Source: Aminobacter aganoensis (GTDB lineage Bacteria > Pseudomonadota > Alphaproteobacteria > Rhizobiales > Rhizobiaceae). Taken from it: a stretch of 64,000 nucleotides of DNA. Positions 43,986 through 52,677 of the stretch are shown piece after piece. Position numbers and translations under genes: made by a program. The stretch lies in the NCBI RefSeq assembly GCF_014206975.1, contig NZ_JACHOU010000003.1:496001-560000 (forward strand), read 5' to 3'. The notes under the pieces were generated by a model, which saw only the letters and a list, made by a program, of their open reading frames with translations, was not told the DNA's origin and did no database searches. Numbering within the stretch: the stretch's first letter is position 1; each line of letters opens with the position of its first letter.

Positions 43986-44014
43986 TTGACTCAACTCGGT
44001 TTCGGTTGTACTTA
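43986..44014 (+). promoter_or_regulatory. ArsR operon promoter
   Basis: TTGACT (43986-43991) and TACTTA (44009-44014) are separated by exactly 17 bases, one of the best promoter matches in the window. The start site would fall in the adjacent palindrome. Confidence 0.65.
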
Positions 44015-44021
44015 ACGGATA

Positions 44022-44033
44022 TGTTAATTAACA
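44022..44033 (+). promoter_or_regulatory. ArsR-type operator
   Basis: TGTTAATTAACA is a perfect 12-bp AT-rich palindrome at the expected transcription start, 15 bases before the ArsR start codon. Autorepression is likely. Confidence 0.6.
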
Positions 44034-44047
44034 ATCGTGCTAAATAA

Positions 44048-44401
44048 ATGACCGAAGATCGCCTCGACGCCACATTCGCCAGCCTCGCCGACCCCACAAG
44101 GCGGGCGATCCTTGCCCGGCTCGCGCAGGGCGAGGCGACTGTCAACGAACTGGCCGAGCCCTTCGCGATGAGCCTGCCGGCGATCTCGCGCCACCTCAAG
44201 GTTCTGGAGCGCGCCGGGCTCATCAGCCGTGGCCGCGAGGCACAGTGGCGCCCGTGTCGGCTGGAGGCCGGGCCGCTCAAGGACATCGCCGGCTGGGTCG
44301 AACACTACCGCCGCTTCTGGGACGCCAGCTTCGACCGCATGGCCGATTATCTCAAGGAACTGCAGACGCCCAAGGGAGATCCCGATGACCGCAAGAACTG
44401 A
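44048..44401 (+). CDS. ArsR-family transcriptional regulator
   Basis: A 117-residue winged-helix repressor. It begins with the typical ADPTRRAILARLAQGEATVNELA, and the recognition helix is MSLPAISRHLKVLERAGLI. The metal-binding Cys motif of metal-sensing ArsR proteins is missing. This branch usually sits beside an AHSA1/SRPBCC gene, as here (17-base overlap). It probably represses that pair; the signal is unknown. Confidence 0.93.
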   Translation: MTEDRLDATFASLADPTRRAILARLAQGEATVNELAEPFAMSLPAISRHLKVLERAGLISRGREAQWRPCRLEAGPLKDIAGWVEHYRRFWDASFDRMADYLKELQTPKGDPDDRKN

Positions 44402-44846
44402 CACCGTCGCTGCAAGGTCGCTTTCGCTCGAATTCTCACGCGTCTTCGATGCACCTCCGGCGCTCGTCTTCCGCATGTGGTCGAGCCCCGAGCACCTGAC
44501 CCGCTGGTGGGGGCCGAAGGGCTTTACCTCGACATGCCGGACGCACGAGTTCCGCAAGGGTGGGCGCTATCATTTGCTCATCCACGGCGACGACGACAAC
44601 GGCATGACCGGCACCTTCCGCGAGATCGTAGACAACGAGAAGATCGTCTTCACTTTCGCCTGGGATCACGATCCCGACTGGCAGACGCTGGTGACGGTGA
44701 CGCTGAAGGCTGAAGGCGACGGCACGCGCCTGACCTTCCGCCAGGAGCCGTTCCTCGACGTCGAAACCCGCGACTCGCATCTGGGTGGCTGGGGCGAATG
44801 CCTCGATCGCCTCGCCGATGCGCTCGCCGGCCGACCCGTCGTCTGA
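44385..44846 (+). CDS. AHSA1/SRPBCC-domain protein
   Basis: A 153-residue START-like (SRPBCC) protein with a hydrophobic ligand cavity. VFDAPPALVFRMWSSPEHLTRWWGPKGF, GGRYHLLIHGDD and RLTFRQEPF, plus a late GWGECLDRLADAL helix, are family features. It overlaps the ArsR gene and is certainly in its operon. Such proteins bind lipophilic small molecules; no enzyme activity can be assigned. Confidence 0.9.
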   Translation: MTARTDTVAARSLSLEFSRVFDAPPALVFRMWSSPEHLTRWWGPKGFTSTCRTHEFRKGGRYHLLIHGDDDNGMTGTFREIVDNEKIVFTFAWDHDPDWQTLVTVTLKAEGDGTRLTFRQEPFLDVETRDSHLGGWGECLDRLADALAGRPVV

Positions 44847-44957
44847 GTTCTCGCGCACCGGCTGACGCTGCCGGCGCGCCGACCGCCCGATTGAAACCGC
44901 TGTCGCCGATGATCGTTGTCGATCATCGGAACGACGCGCCATGCGAGGAGAACGACC

Positions 44958-45407
44958 ATGCTGAAATCCTATCGCGGCAGTTGCCATTGCGGGGCCGTGC
45001 ATTTCGAATGCCAGCTCGATCTCGCACCGGAGGGTAGTCGCTCGAAGCCGGAGCTCGACGGCGTCTGGTGGACGTCGAGCTTCCGCTGCAACTGTTCCTG
45101 GTGCGCCAAGACCCGTTTCTGGAAGAACTTCGCCCGCCCCGCCGGCTTCCGCGTCACCTCGGGCGCCGACGCGCTGACCGAGTATCGCTTCGGCGAGTCC
45201 GCCATCCGCCACACCTTCTGCAGCCGCTGCGGCGTCCATCCCTTCGCCTCGGCGAGCTTCGAGATGATGGGCGGCGATTTTTATGCCGTGAACCTCGCCT
45301 GCCTCGACGACGTCACGCCGGAGGAGTTGGCCGCCGTGCCGATCATCTACGAGGATGGCAGGCATGACGCCTGGGACCGCCCACCGCCGGTGACGGCCTA
45401 CCTCTAG
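44958..45407 (+). CDS. GFA-family (glutathione-dependent formaldehyde-activating-like) protein
   Basis: A 149-residue zinc protein of the GFA/CENP-V fold. The Cys ligands are in GSCHCGAVHFE, CNCSWC and CSRCGVHPF. The founding member promotes glutathione-formaldehyde adduct formation, but most members have no proven activity. GAGGAG lies before the ATG of MLKSYRG. It may belong with the ArsR/AHSA1 genes 111 bases upstream. Confidence 0.88.
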   Translation: MLKSYRGSCHCGAVHFECQLDLAPEGSRSKPELDGVWWTSSFRCNCSWCAKTRFWKNFARPAGFRVTSGADALTEYRFGESAIRHTFCSRCGVHPFASASFEMMGGDFYAVNLACLDDVTPEELAAVPIIYEDGRHDAWDRPPPVTAYL

Positions 45408-45493
45408 TCGCAAGCATCGAAAGTTCGAGCCGTGCATGACGGCCGCTATCCGGCGGCCGAAGGGAAACCTGTGTCCAAACGATGGAGAGTGGA

Positions 45494-46264
45494 ATGCAGC
45501 ATGAAATCGTGTCCAGGGAAGAATGGGCGGTGGCGCGGCGTGCGCTGCTTGCCAAGGAAAAGGCGATGACCAAAGCGCGCGACCAGCTCAGCGCCGAGCG
45601 CCGCGAACTGCCTTGGGTTCGCATCGACAAGCCGTATTTCTTCGACGCTCCCGAAGGCCGGCTGTCGCTGTCCGACCTGTTCGATGGCCGCAGCCAGTTG
45701 TTCATCAAGCATTTCATGATGGGCCCCGGCCAGGTCCATCACTGCGTCGGCTGCTCGTTCGAACTCGACAATGCCGACAGCGTGCTTGTCCATCTCGAAA
45801 ACCACGATGTCACTTACGTCGCCGTGGCGCGCGCGCCGCTTGCCGAGATCGAGGTGCTGAAGGCGCGCATGGGCTGGCGCGCGCGTTTCGTCTCGTCGTT
45901 TGCCAGCGACTTCAACTACGATTTCAACGTCTCCTACACGCCCGAGCAGCTCGCGGCGAAGAAGGCGGTCTACAATTTCGCGCCGCTCGATTTCCCGATC
46001 GAGGACCTTTCCGGCGACAGTGTCTTCTACAAGGACGACGACGGCCAGATCTACCACACCTACTCGACCTTCGGCCGCGGCGGCGAGCAGTTCCTCGGCG
46101 CCTATGGCTTTCTCGACGTGATGCCGAAGGGCCGCGACGAAAACGGACCGTTCTACCTCCTCGCCGACTGGGTGCGGCCGCACGACATGTACGGCAAGGG
46201 CGGCACCGTCGAGATGACGGGGCGCTATCACCCGGCCGATTGTGGCTGCGGCAAGCACGGCTGA
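45494..46264 (+). CDS. DUF899 thioredoxin-fold protein
   Basis: A 256-residue DUF899 (AhpC-like thioredoxin superfamily) protein. It starts EIVSREEWAVARRALLAKEKAMTKARD and contains ERRELPWVRIDKPYFFD, FMMGPGQVHHCVGCSFELD and DFNYDFNVSYTPEQ. The C-terminal PADCGCGKHG holds two Cys. The function is unknown. A GGAGAG box favours this ATG over one four codons earlier. Confidence 0.88.
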   Translation: MQHEIVSREEWAVARRALLAKEKAMTKARDQLSAERRELPWVRIDKPYFFDAPEGRLSLSDLFDGRSQLFIKHFMMGPGQVHHCVGCSFELDNADSVLVHLENHDVTYVAVARAPLAEIEVLKARMGWRARFVSSFASDFNYDFNVSYTPEQLAAKKAVYNFAPLDFPIEDLSGDSVFYKDDDGQIYHTYSTFGRGGEQFLGAYGFLDVMPKGRDENGPFYLLADWVRPHDMYGKGGTVEMTGRYHPADCGCGKHG

Positions 46265-46271
46265 GCCAACG

Positions 46272-46535
46272 ATGTGCTGCGCGCTGGCCGGCCTGATGCT
46301 TGCGATCGTCGCCGCCTGGCGGCGACTGGCCGGCCTGGCGTCAGGCTGGCACCGGGCACTGCGATGGGGCGCAATGGCCGTCCTGGCTGTTGCGCTTGGC
46401 ATCGGCACTGTCGCTGCCGGCCAGCATGCCAGGCACTATCTCGAACGCGCCGATACTAACCGGCGCAGCATCCTTGCCGAGATCCTGGCGCAGCCGATCT
46501 GCTCGGGAGAGATCCCGGCAACTCAGCCCGGCTAG
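46272..46535 (+). CDS. small hypothetical membrane protein
   Basis: An 87-residue protein with two hydrophobic stretches ([13 protein letters not shown] and [19 protein letters not shown]) separated by a basic loop. It begins seven bases after the DUF899 stop codon. No family recognised and no clear ribosome site of its own, so expression would rest on coupling. It ends four bases inside the convergent dehydratase gene. Confidence 0.45.
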   Translation: MCCALAGLMLAIVAAWRRLAGLASGWHRALRWGAMAVLAVALGIGTVAAGQHARHYLERADTNRRSILAEILAQPICSGEIPATQPG

Positions 46536-48334
46536 TGATTGTCGCGCGGGATGCCCTTGGTCTGGGCGACGCGCTGGTATTTCACCGCCGGCTTCAGCAC
46601 CATGCCCTGCGCCAGCTGGTCGACCATGCCGCGCTGGATTTCCTGCCACGGCGTCTGGTGACCAGGGAAATGGTAGCCGCCATCGGCCTGCAATTCGGCG
46701 CGGCGGCGCGCGATCTCGTCGTCGCCGACGAGAATGTCGGCGGTGCCCTTCCTCAGGTCGATGCGCACCCGGTCGCCCGACTTCAGCAGCGCCAGCCCGC
46801 CGCCGACGGCGGCTTCCGGCGAGGCGTTGAGGATCGACGGCGAGCCCGACGTGCCCGACTGGCGCCCGTCGCCGATGCAGGGCAGCGAGTGAATGCCGCG
46901 CTTGATGAGGTAGGCCGGCGGCTGCATGTTCACCACTTCCGCGCCGCCGGGATAGCCGACCGGCCCCGCACCGCGCATGAACAAAACCGTGTTCTCGTCG
47001 ATGCTCTCCGCCGGGTCGTCGATGCGGGCGTGGTAGTCCTCCGGCCCGTCGAACACTTTTGCGGTGCCTTCGAAGGCTTCGGGATCGGCGGGGTTCGACA
47101 GGTAGCGGTCGCGGAACTCCTTCGAGATCACGCTGGTCTTCATGATGGCGCTGTCGAACAAATTGCCCATGAGATTGATGAAGCCGGCATTTGCCTTCAG
47201 CGGCTCGGCGACCGGGCGGATGACCTTGGCGTCCATGGTCTCGGTCGCGGCACAGTTCTCGCCCATGGTCCGGCCATTGGCGGTGATCGCGTCGGGATGC
47301 GGCAGCAGGCCGGCCTTCATCAGCTCGGCGACCACGGCCGGCACGCCGCCGGCATGGTGGTAGTCCTCGCCGAGATATTCGCCCGCCGGCTGCAGATTGA
47401 CCAGCAGCGGCACATGGTGCCCGACCTGCTGCCAGTCGTCATTGTCGAGCGGCACGCCGAGATGGCGGGCAATGGCGTTGAGGTGGATCGGCGCGTTGGT
47501 CGAGCCGCCGATGGCCGAATTGACGACGATGGCGTTCTCGAAGGCTTCGCGGGTCATGATGTCCGAGGGCTTCAGGTCCTCGCGCACCATGTCGACGATG
47601 CGCCTGCCGGTGTCATACGAAATCTGCCCACGCTCGCGATAGGGCGCGGGGATCGCCGCCGACCCCGGCAGCTGCATGCCGAGTGCTTCGGCCAGGCTGT
47701 TCATGGTCGTTGCCGTGCCCATGGTGTTGCAATAGCCGACCGAGGGCGCCGAAGAGGCGACGATGTCCATGAACTGGTCGTAGTCGATCTCGCCGGCCGA
47801 CAGCCGCTCGCGCGATTCCCACACCACCGTGCCCGAGCCCGTGCGCTTGCCCTTATGCCAGCCATTGAGCATCGGCCCGACCGACAGCGCGATCGCCGGA
47901 ATGTTGACGGTGGCTGCCGCCATCAACAGCGCAGGCGTGGTTTTGTCGCAGCCGATGGTCAGCACCACGCCGTCGAGCGGGTAGCCGTAGAGCACCTCGA
48001 CAAGGCTGAGATAGGCGAGGTTGCGGTCGAGCGCGGCTGTCGGGCGTTTTCCCGTTTCCTGGATCGGGTGGCACGGGAACTCGAACGGCACGCCGCCGGC
48101 AGCCACGATGCCGTCGCGCACCCGCTTGGCGAGCTCGATGTGATGGCGGTTGCAGGGCGACAGGTCCGAGCCGGTCTGGGCGATGCCGATCAGCGGCTTG
48201 CCCGACTGCAGCTCCTCGCGCGTCAGGCCGAAATTCAGGTAGCGCTCGAGATAGAGCGCGGTCATGCCGGGATTGTCGGGGTTGTCGAACCACTCCTGCG
48301 AACGGAGTTTCTTCGTTGTCTTCTGGCCGGTCAT
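46532..48334 (-). CDS. IlvD/Edd-family sugar-acid dehydratase
   Basis: A 600-residue iron-sulfur dehydratase, in the size range of L-arabinonate and D-xylonate dehydratases. Cluster Cys are in [20 protein letters not shown] (with the carbamylated Lys) and [11 protein letters not shown]. The catalytic Ser is in [12 protein letters not shown]. It removes water from a sugar acid to give a 2-keto-3-deoxy acid. Dihydroxyacid dehydratase of isoleucine/valine synthesis is less likely given [18 protein letters not shown]. The ATG beginning MTGQKTT has a GGAGAA box; the frame runs 300 codons further but over another gene. Confidence 0.9.
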   Translation of the reverse strand: MTGQKTTKKLRSQEWFDNPDNPGMTALYLERYLNFGLTREELQSGKPLIGIAQTGSDLSPCNRHHIELAKRVRDGIVAAGGVPFEFPCHPIQETGKRPTAALDRNLAYLSLVEVLYGYPLDGVVLTIGCDKTTPALLMAAATVNIPAIALSVGPMLNGWHKGKRTGSGTVVWESRERLSAGEIDYDQFMDIVASSAPSVGYCNTMGTATTMNSLAEALGMQLPGSAAIPAPYRERGQISYDTGRRIVDMVREDLKPSDIMTREAFENAIVVNSAIGGSTNAPIHLNAIARHLGVPLDNDDWQQVGHHVPLLVNLQPAGEYLGEDYHHAGGVPAVVAELMKAGLLPHPDAITANGRTMGENCAATETMDAKVIRPVAEPLKANAGFINLMGNLFDSAIMKTSVISKEFRDRYLSNPADPEAFEGTAKVFDGPEDYHARIDDPAESIDENTVLFMRGAGPVGYPGGAEVVNMQPPAYLIKRGIHSLPCIGDGRQSGTSGSPSILNASPEAAVGGGLALLKSGDRVRIDLRKGTADILVGDDEIARRRAELQADGGYHFPGHQTPWQEIQRGMVDQLAQGMVLKPAVKYQRVAQTKGIPRDNH

Positions 48335-48517
48335 GACATTTCTCCGTAGTCCGACCTGCATCGTTATTCCAAGCGCGAAAACGCCACAAGCGCGATGCCG
48401 GCGCGACCGCGGTGGCTGGCTTCCGAATGCGCCGCTTGGTGCGCCGCCGGCACGATGGACAAGCCCGATTTGCTGCGTTACCCCTCGTCGGGTGAGTTCT
48501 CTAGGGAGGGATTTGCC

Positions 48518-48970
48518 GTGGCTCTGGTGATTGAAGGCGAGGAGAAGATCGCAGCCCCCATCGACGTGGTCTGGAAGGCGCTGAACGACCCGGCGATCCT
48601 GAAGGAGAGTATCCCCGGCTGCGAGAGCCTGGAGATGTCGTCGCCGACCGAAATGGCGGCCAAGGTGGTGCTCAAGATCGGCCCGATCAAGGCGACCTTC
48701 GCCGGCGAGGTCACGCTGAAAAACCTCAAGCCGCCGCGTTCCTACACCATCGAGGGCGAGGGCAAGGGCGGCATCGCCGGCTTCGCCAAGGGCGGCGCGG
48801 ACGTGACGCTGACCGAGGACGGCCCCGATGCGACGATCCTCAAATACGCCGCCAAGGCCGACGTCGGCGGCAAGATCGCCCAGCTCGGCAGCCGCCTGAT
48901 CACCTCGACCTCGAAGAAACTCGCCGGCCAGTTTTTCTCCACCTTCGGCGAGAAGGTCGGCGGAGCGTAG
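48518..48970 (+). CDS. CoxG-like SRPBCC protein
   Basis: A 150-residue carbon monoxide dehydrogenase subunit G-like protein. It has [55 protein letters not shown] and the C-terminal [19 protein letters not shown]. In coxL operons CoxG anchors the molybdenum enzyme to the membrane; many genomes also carry solitary copies. No CO dehydrogenase is adjacent. The start is GTG, chosen because GGGAGG lies seven bases upstream and the protein then has the family's length. Confidence 0.87.
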   Translation: MALVIEGEEKIAAPIDVVWKALNDPAILKESIPGCESLEMSSPTEMAAKVVLKIGPIKATFAGEVTLKNLKPPRSYTIEGEGKGGIAGFAKGGADVTLTEDGPDATILKYAAKADVGGKIAQLGSRLITSTSKKLAGQFFSTFGEKVGGA

Positions 48971-49182
48971 TTTTCCCTTTTCGCATTGTGGGGTGAGGTG
49001 GTGGCCGAAGGCCAGGAAAAGCCAACGATTTGGCTTTTCCAACGACGAACGCCCGGAGGCATAGCGGAGGGCCGGGCGGATTGGCGCGCAGCGCCAAGAC
49101 GGATGAATGGTGCGGGACGGAGCAGGGCATTTCAGGTTCTGCCTCCGAGATTCTTCCTGCAGACTCTCATTCCTTCCAACAC

Positions 49183-49252
49183 CCCTCATCCGACCTCGCT
49201 TTGCTCGGCCACCTTCTCCCGCAAGGGGAGAAGGCAAGTGCCTGCCTTGCCA
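49183..49252. repeat. rhizobial-type intergenic repeat
   Basis: The segment starting ACCCCTCATCCGACCTCGC and ending in the hairpin CCTTCTCCC-GCAA-GGGGAGAAGG looks like the small dispersed intergenic elements common in Rhizobiales genomes. The identification is from memory of their typical sequence. Confidence 0.5.
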
Positions 49253-49653
49253 CGCTCGCCTTCGCGCCTGGCCATTGCTTGAGAAAAGGTTCGGGAAGCG
49301 GGGCGCGAGGCCGTGCCTTCCGATAGTATTTTATGTGGCGCGACGTTCGCGCCCCGCCCGGTGTTCTTGCCCCGCTCTTCGCGGCGGCGGGGTTTCCGCA
49401 GGCCGCCAGCAAGGCCCAGGCTTGGGGGCTCATCACCCAGCAGAAGATCCGACCTCCTGCCAGCCCGGCACCGGCGCTTCCCCCCGTTGCCCGGTGCGCA
49501 CCGGAGTCCCGTGGAAGATCGCGAGGGTGATGATACGGGAGGTTGAGAGGGGGGTGGAGAAACGCGGGCGGCTATCCACGCGGGATGCTGACAGATGGTG
49601 ACAATCCGCGTGCATGTACGAATGGCATGGGACCGTGGTGTAAGCTCCAGCCG

Positions 49654-49703
49654 TCACGGCATGGATCCCCGGGTCTGCGCAGACCCGGGGATCCATGCCG
49701 TGA
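49654..49703. repeat. perfect 50-bp palindrome
   Basis: The left arm TCACGGCATGGATCCCCGGG plus TCTGC is followed without a gap by its exact reverse complement. An outer pair (GACCGTGG at 49631-49638 and CCACGGTC at 49718-49725) extends the symmetry to about 95 bp. It could form a cruciform or a long RNA hairpin. Confidence 0.9.
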
Positions 49704-49814
49704 AGGTTGGGCTATTCCCACGGTCACAGGAAATGGCCAAGCGCTTCAATCAAATGGTCGTTTGATGCCGTTTGAGAAAATGAGGCGGCGTGACGCGCGG
49801 CGATCGCCGAGGGC

Positions 49815-49857
49815 GAAAATAAGCGGCCGCCGTGGAAAACCTTTCCACGGTGGCCGC
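49815..49857 (-). terminator. terminator of the acyl-CoA synthetase gene
   Basis: On the minus strand a 16-bp stem (GCGGCC and CCGTGGAAA blocks, one G-T position) with a three-base loop is followed by TTATTTT. It starts 26 bases after the stop codon. Confidence 0.75.
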
Positions 49858-49882
49858 ATGTTCGTCGCAATAGGGCGAGGGG

Positions 49883-52198
49883 TCAGCCCCGCAATTCGCG
49901 CCTCAAGATCTTGCCGACATTGGTCTTCGGCAGCTCGGTGCGGAACTCGATGTATTTCGGCCGCTTGTAGCCGGTCAGGTTTTCGCGGCAATAGGCGATC
50001 AGCGTCTCGACGGTGAGGTCGGGATCCTTGCGCACGACGAACAGCTTGGGCACTTCGCCCGAATGTTCGTCCGGCACGCCGACGGCCGCGACTTCGAGCA
50101 CGCCGGGATGCTGGGCGACGACGTCCTCGAGTTCGTTGGGATAGACGTTGAAGCCCGAGACCAGGATCATGTCCTTCTTGCGGTCGACGATCTTGGTGAA
50201 GCCGGCCTCGTCCATGAAGCCCATGTCGCCCGACTTGAAGTAGCCGTCGGGGGTCATCACCTTCGCGGTTTCGTCGGGCCGGTTCCAGTAGCCGGCCATC
50301 ACCTGCGGTCCCCTGATGCAGATCTCGCCGACCTCGCCGAGCGGCATGTCGTTGCCGTCCTCGTCGCGGATGGCGATGTCGGTCGAGGGCAGAGGCAGGC
50401 CGATGGTGCCGGTGAAGTCGGGTGACGAGCACTTGTTGGCGGTCGCCACCGGCGAGGTTTCCGACAGGCCGTAGCCCTCGGTGATGTGGTTGCCCGTCGC
50501 CTTCTTCCAGCGCTCGGCGACCGGCCGCTGCACGGCCATGCCACCGCCGAGCGAGAGGATCAGGCCCGAGAAGTCGAGCTTGCGGAAATCCTCGTTGTTG
50601 GTCAGCGCGTTGAACAGCGTGTTGAGGCCGGGGAAGATGTTGAACTGGAACTTGGCCAGTTCCTTCACGAAGCCGGGGATGTCGCGCGGATTGGGGATCA
50701 GCACGTTGAGGGCGCCCTGCTGCATGCCCATCAGCGCGTTCACCGTCAGCGCGAAGATATGGTAGAGCGGCAGCGCGCAGACGAAGGTCAGGTGCGGCGG
50801 CTTCGGCTTGACCGTGTAGGCGTCCTCGACCCACAGCGCCAGCTGGGCGACATTGGCCAGCACGTTCGAGTGGATCAGCATCGCACCCTTGGAAACGCCG
50901 GTCGTGCCGCCGGTATATTGCAGGAAGGCGATCTCGTCGGGGGCGACGGTGACCGGCTTGAGGCTCTTGCCCGAACCTTCCTTGAGCGCCGCCATGAACT
51001 TGACATGGCCGGGCAGCGACCAGGCCGGCACCAGCTTCTTGACCTTGCGCACCACCAGGTTGACCAGCACGCCCTTGAGCCCGAGCATCTCGCCCATCGA
51101 GGCGACGACGACATGCTTGACCTGGGTCCTGGCGACGACCGCCTGCAGCGTGGTGGCGAAGTTTTCGAGGATGACGATCGCCTCGGCGCCCGAATCCTTG
51201 AGCTGGTGCTCGAGTTCGCGCGGCGTGTAGAGCGGGTTGACGTTGACCACGGTGTAGCCGGCGCGCAGCACGGCCATCATGGCCACCGGGTACTGCAGCA
51301 CGTTGGGCATCATGATGGCGACGCGGGCCCCCTTGGCGAGGCCCTTCGACTGCAGCCAGGCGGCGAAGGCCGTCGACATGCGGTCGAGCTCGCCATAGGT
51401 CAGCGACTTGCCCATGCAGGAAAAGGCGGGGCGGCCGGCATATGTCTGGCAGGCGGCGGTGAGCAGGTCGCCGATCGACTGGTAGGTCAGCGGCGCGATC
51501 TCGGCCGCCATGTTGGCGGGATAGCTCTTCAGCCACGGCTTGGCCCCGGCCTTGACTGGCGCGGCCTTGACAGGAGCGGAGGTGGCAGCGGTGGCCTTGG
51601 CCGGAGCCGCGGCCCTCGCGGCTGGCTTCGCCTTTGCCACGGGAGCCTTGGCGGCTGGCTTGGCCTTCGTCGGTGCAGCGGCCTTGGCCGCGGGCTTTGG
51701 CATTTCGGCAACCTTGGCCGGAGCCGCCTTGGTGGGTTCGGATTTAGCTGCCGCCGGCCTGGCCGCAGACTTGGCCGGCGCGGGGGCGGCCTTCGCCTTG
51801 GACGCGGGCTTGGCTGCCGGTTCGGCCTTTACCGGCGAGGCCTTGGCGGCAGCAGGCTTGGTCTGAGCCGTCTTTGTCTTGGCGGCCGCCGGCTTGGGCG
51901 TTGCCGGTTTGGCACTGGTAGGCTTGGCACTGGCAGGCTTGGCCGGCACGGCCTTCGCCTTGGGCGTTGGTGCGGCGGCGGCTTTCGTTTCGGGCTTCTT
52001 GGCGGGGGCAGTCACCTTGGCCGCCGGCTTGGCGGCGGGTGCTGCCGGGGCTGCCGATCTTGCAGTCTTGGCTGCCTCGGCCTTCGGAGCGGCAGGTTTG
52101 GCGGCTGCCTTGGTTTCGGGCTTTGCCTTGCCGGCGGGCTTGGCTGCCGCCTTTGCTGTGGTGTCTGCCGTACGCGCCTTGCCGGTAGATTTAGCCAA
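49883..52198 (-). CDS. fadD: acyl-CoA synthetase with histone-H1-like N-terminal extension
   Basis: A 771-residue AMP-forming acyl-CoA ligase. The enzyme proper starts near residue 221 (PWLKSYPANMAAEIAPLTY) and carries YTGGTTGVSKGAML, YGLSETSPVA, SGDMGFMDEAGFTKIVDRKKDM and the C-terminal catalytic Lys region. It would activate medium- or long-chain fatty acids. Ahead of it lie about 220 residues almost entirely of Ala, Lys and Pro (AKPAAKA-type repeats), as in histone H1-like proteins and the tail of phasin PhaF. The start is a TTG with GGGAGG five bases upstream; an ATG 51 bases earlier is possible but lacks a good ribosome site. Confidence 0.85.
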   Translation of the reverse strand: MAKSTGKARTADTTAKAAAKPAGKAKPETKAAAKPAAPKAEAAKTARSAAPAAPAAKPAAKVTAPAKKPETKAAAAPTPKAKAVPAKPASAKPTSAKPATPKPAAAKTKTAQTKPAAAKASPVKAEPAAKPASKAKAAPAPAKSAARPAAAKSEPTKAAPAKVAEMPKPAAKAAAPTKAKPAAKAPVAKAKPAARAAAPAKATAATSAPVKAAPVKAGAKPWLKSYPANMAAEIAPLTYQSIGDLLTAACQTYAGRPAFSCMGKSLTYGELDRMSTAFAAWLQSKGLAKGARVAIMMPNVLQYPVAMMAVLRAGYTVVNVNPLYTPRELEHQLKDSGAEAIVILENFATTLQAVVARTQVKHVVVASMGEMLGLKGVLVNLVVRKVKKLVPAWSLPGHVKFMAALKEGSGKSLKPVTVAPDEIAFLQYTGGTTGVSKGAMLIHSNVLANVAQLALWVEDAYTVKPKPPHLTFVCALPLYHIFALTVNALMGMQQGALNVLIPNPRDIPGFVKELAKFQFNIFPGLNTLFNALTNNEDFRKLDFSGLILSLGGGMAVQRPVAERWKKATGNHITEGYGLSETSPVATANKCSSPDFTGTIGLPLPSTDIAIRDEDGNDMPLGEVGEICIRGPQVMAGYWNRPDETAKVMTPDGYFKSGDMGFMDEAGFTKIVDRKKDMILVSGFNVYPNELEDVVAQHPGVLEVAAVGVPDEHSGEVPKLFVVRKDPDLTVETLIAYCRENLTGYKRPKYIEFRTELPKTNVGKILRRELRG

Positions 52199-52677
52199 TG
52201 CACCCTCCCACGTTGTTCTTGTTTTTCCGGCCTGATGGATCGCCGGCATTCGCCCTCGTCACTAGTCGCAGCGCCGCAAGAACAGTGCCGCGTCGGGGCA
52301 TGTTGTAGTTGTTTGTATTGCCACATGACGTTAACGGCAAGTATCACCCAACGTCAGCTCGGCGGCCGAATTTCGCTTTTTTTTGACGCGGCTGGAATCG
52401 GCTATGGCGCGCCAGGACCCATGTCGCGGCCACGACGAGATATGGCGCAGCCGGAGCTGATAAAGCAGCTTCTGATGAAGCGTCGCCAAAGTCGAAATCG
52501 TCTGCCGGATAATCAAATTTCGAAAAAAACAGACTGTCGCCAAGTCATCTGTGGGTAAATTATTCTGCTTACCAAAGGGCACGTAGGCGGGGAGTTCCAA
52601 AGCTGAATAAACGGTGCTTATATGCGCGCCTGCGAGCCTGACGGGTAGGGCTTGGGAAAAATCATAGGGAGTGTTCA
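52199..52677. other. 479-bp divergent regulatory region
   Basis: This AT-rich gap separates the acyl-CoA synthetase from the peptide importer. An eight-T tract lies near 52376 and GGTAA-N10-TTACC at 52554-52573 is a possible operator. GGGAG sits a few bases before the importer start. No gene is supported here. Confidence 0.5.

Larger units (their letters stand above)
48971..49882. other. 912-bp repeat-rich intergenic region
   Basis: No supported gene. The left part (about 49183-49252) resembles a rhizobial intergenic repeat, with CTTCTCCC-GCAA-GGGGAGAAG as its core hairpin. Frames read from it give the Pro/Arg-rich peptides that such repeats always give. The right part holds the 50-bp palindrome and the terminator of the acyl-CoA synthetase gene. 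Confidence 0.6.

Noticed and set aside
44012-44030. Second CtrA box in the ArsR promoter
   Set aside because: The two TTAA halves are eight bases apart instead of seven; the ArsR-type palindrome explains the sequence better.
48518-48970. CO dehydrogenase cluster suggested by the CoxG-like gene
   Set aside because: No coxLMS genes adjoin it; the molybdenum hydroxylase elsewhere in the window is of the two-subunit type and far away.
49167-49436. 89-codon minus-strand frame
   Set aside because: It translates a rhizobial intergenic repeat; such repeats give the same Pro/Arg-rich spurious peptides in many places.
50486-52558. 690-codon plus-strand frame across the acyl-CoA synthetase
   Set aside because: It is antisense to an enzyme with all expected motifs; its Gly/Leu/Arg-rich second half is the complement of the Ala/Lys/Pro extension.
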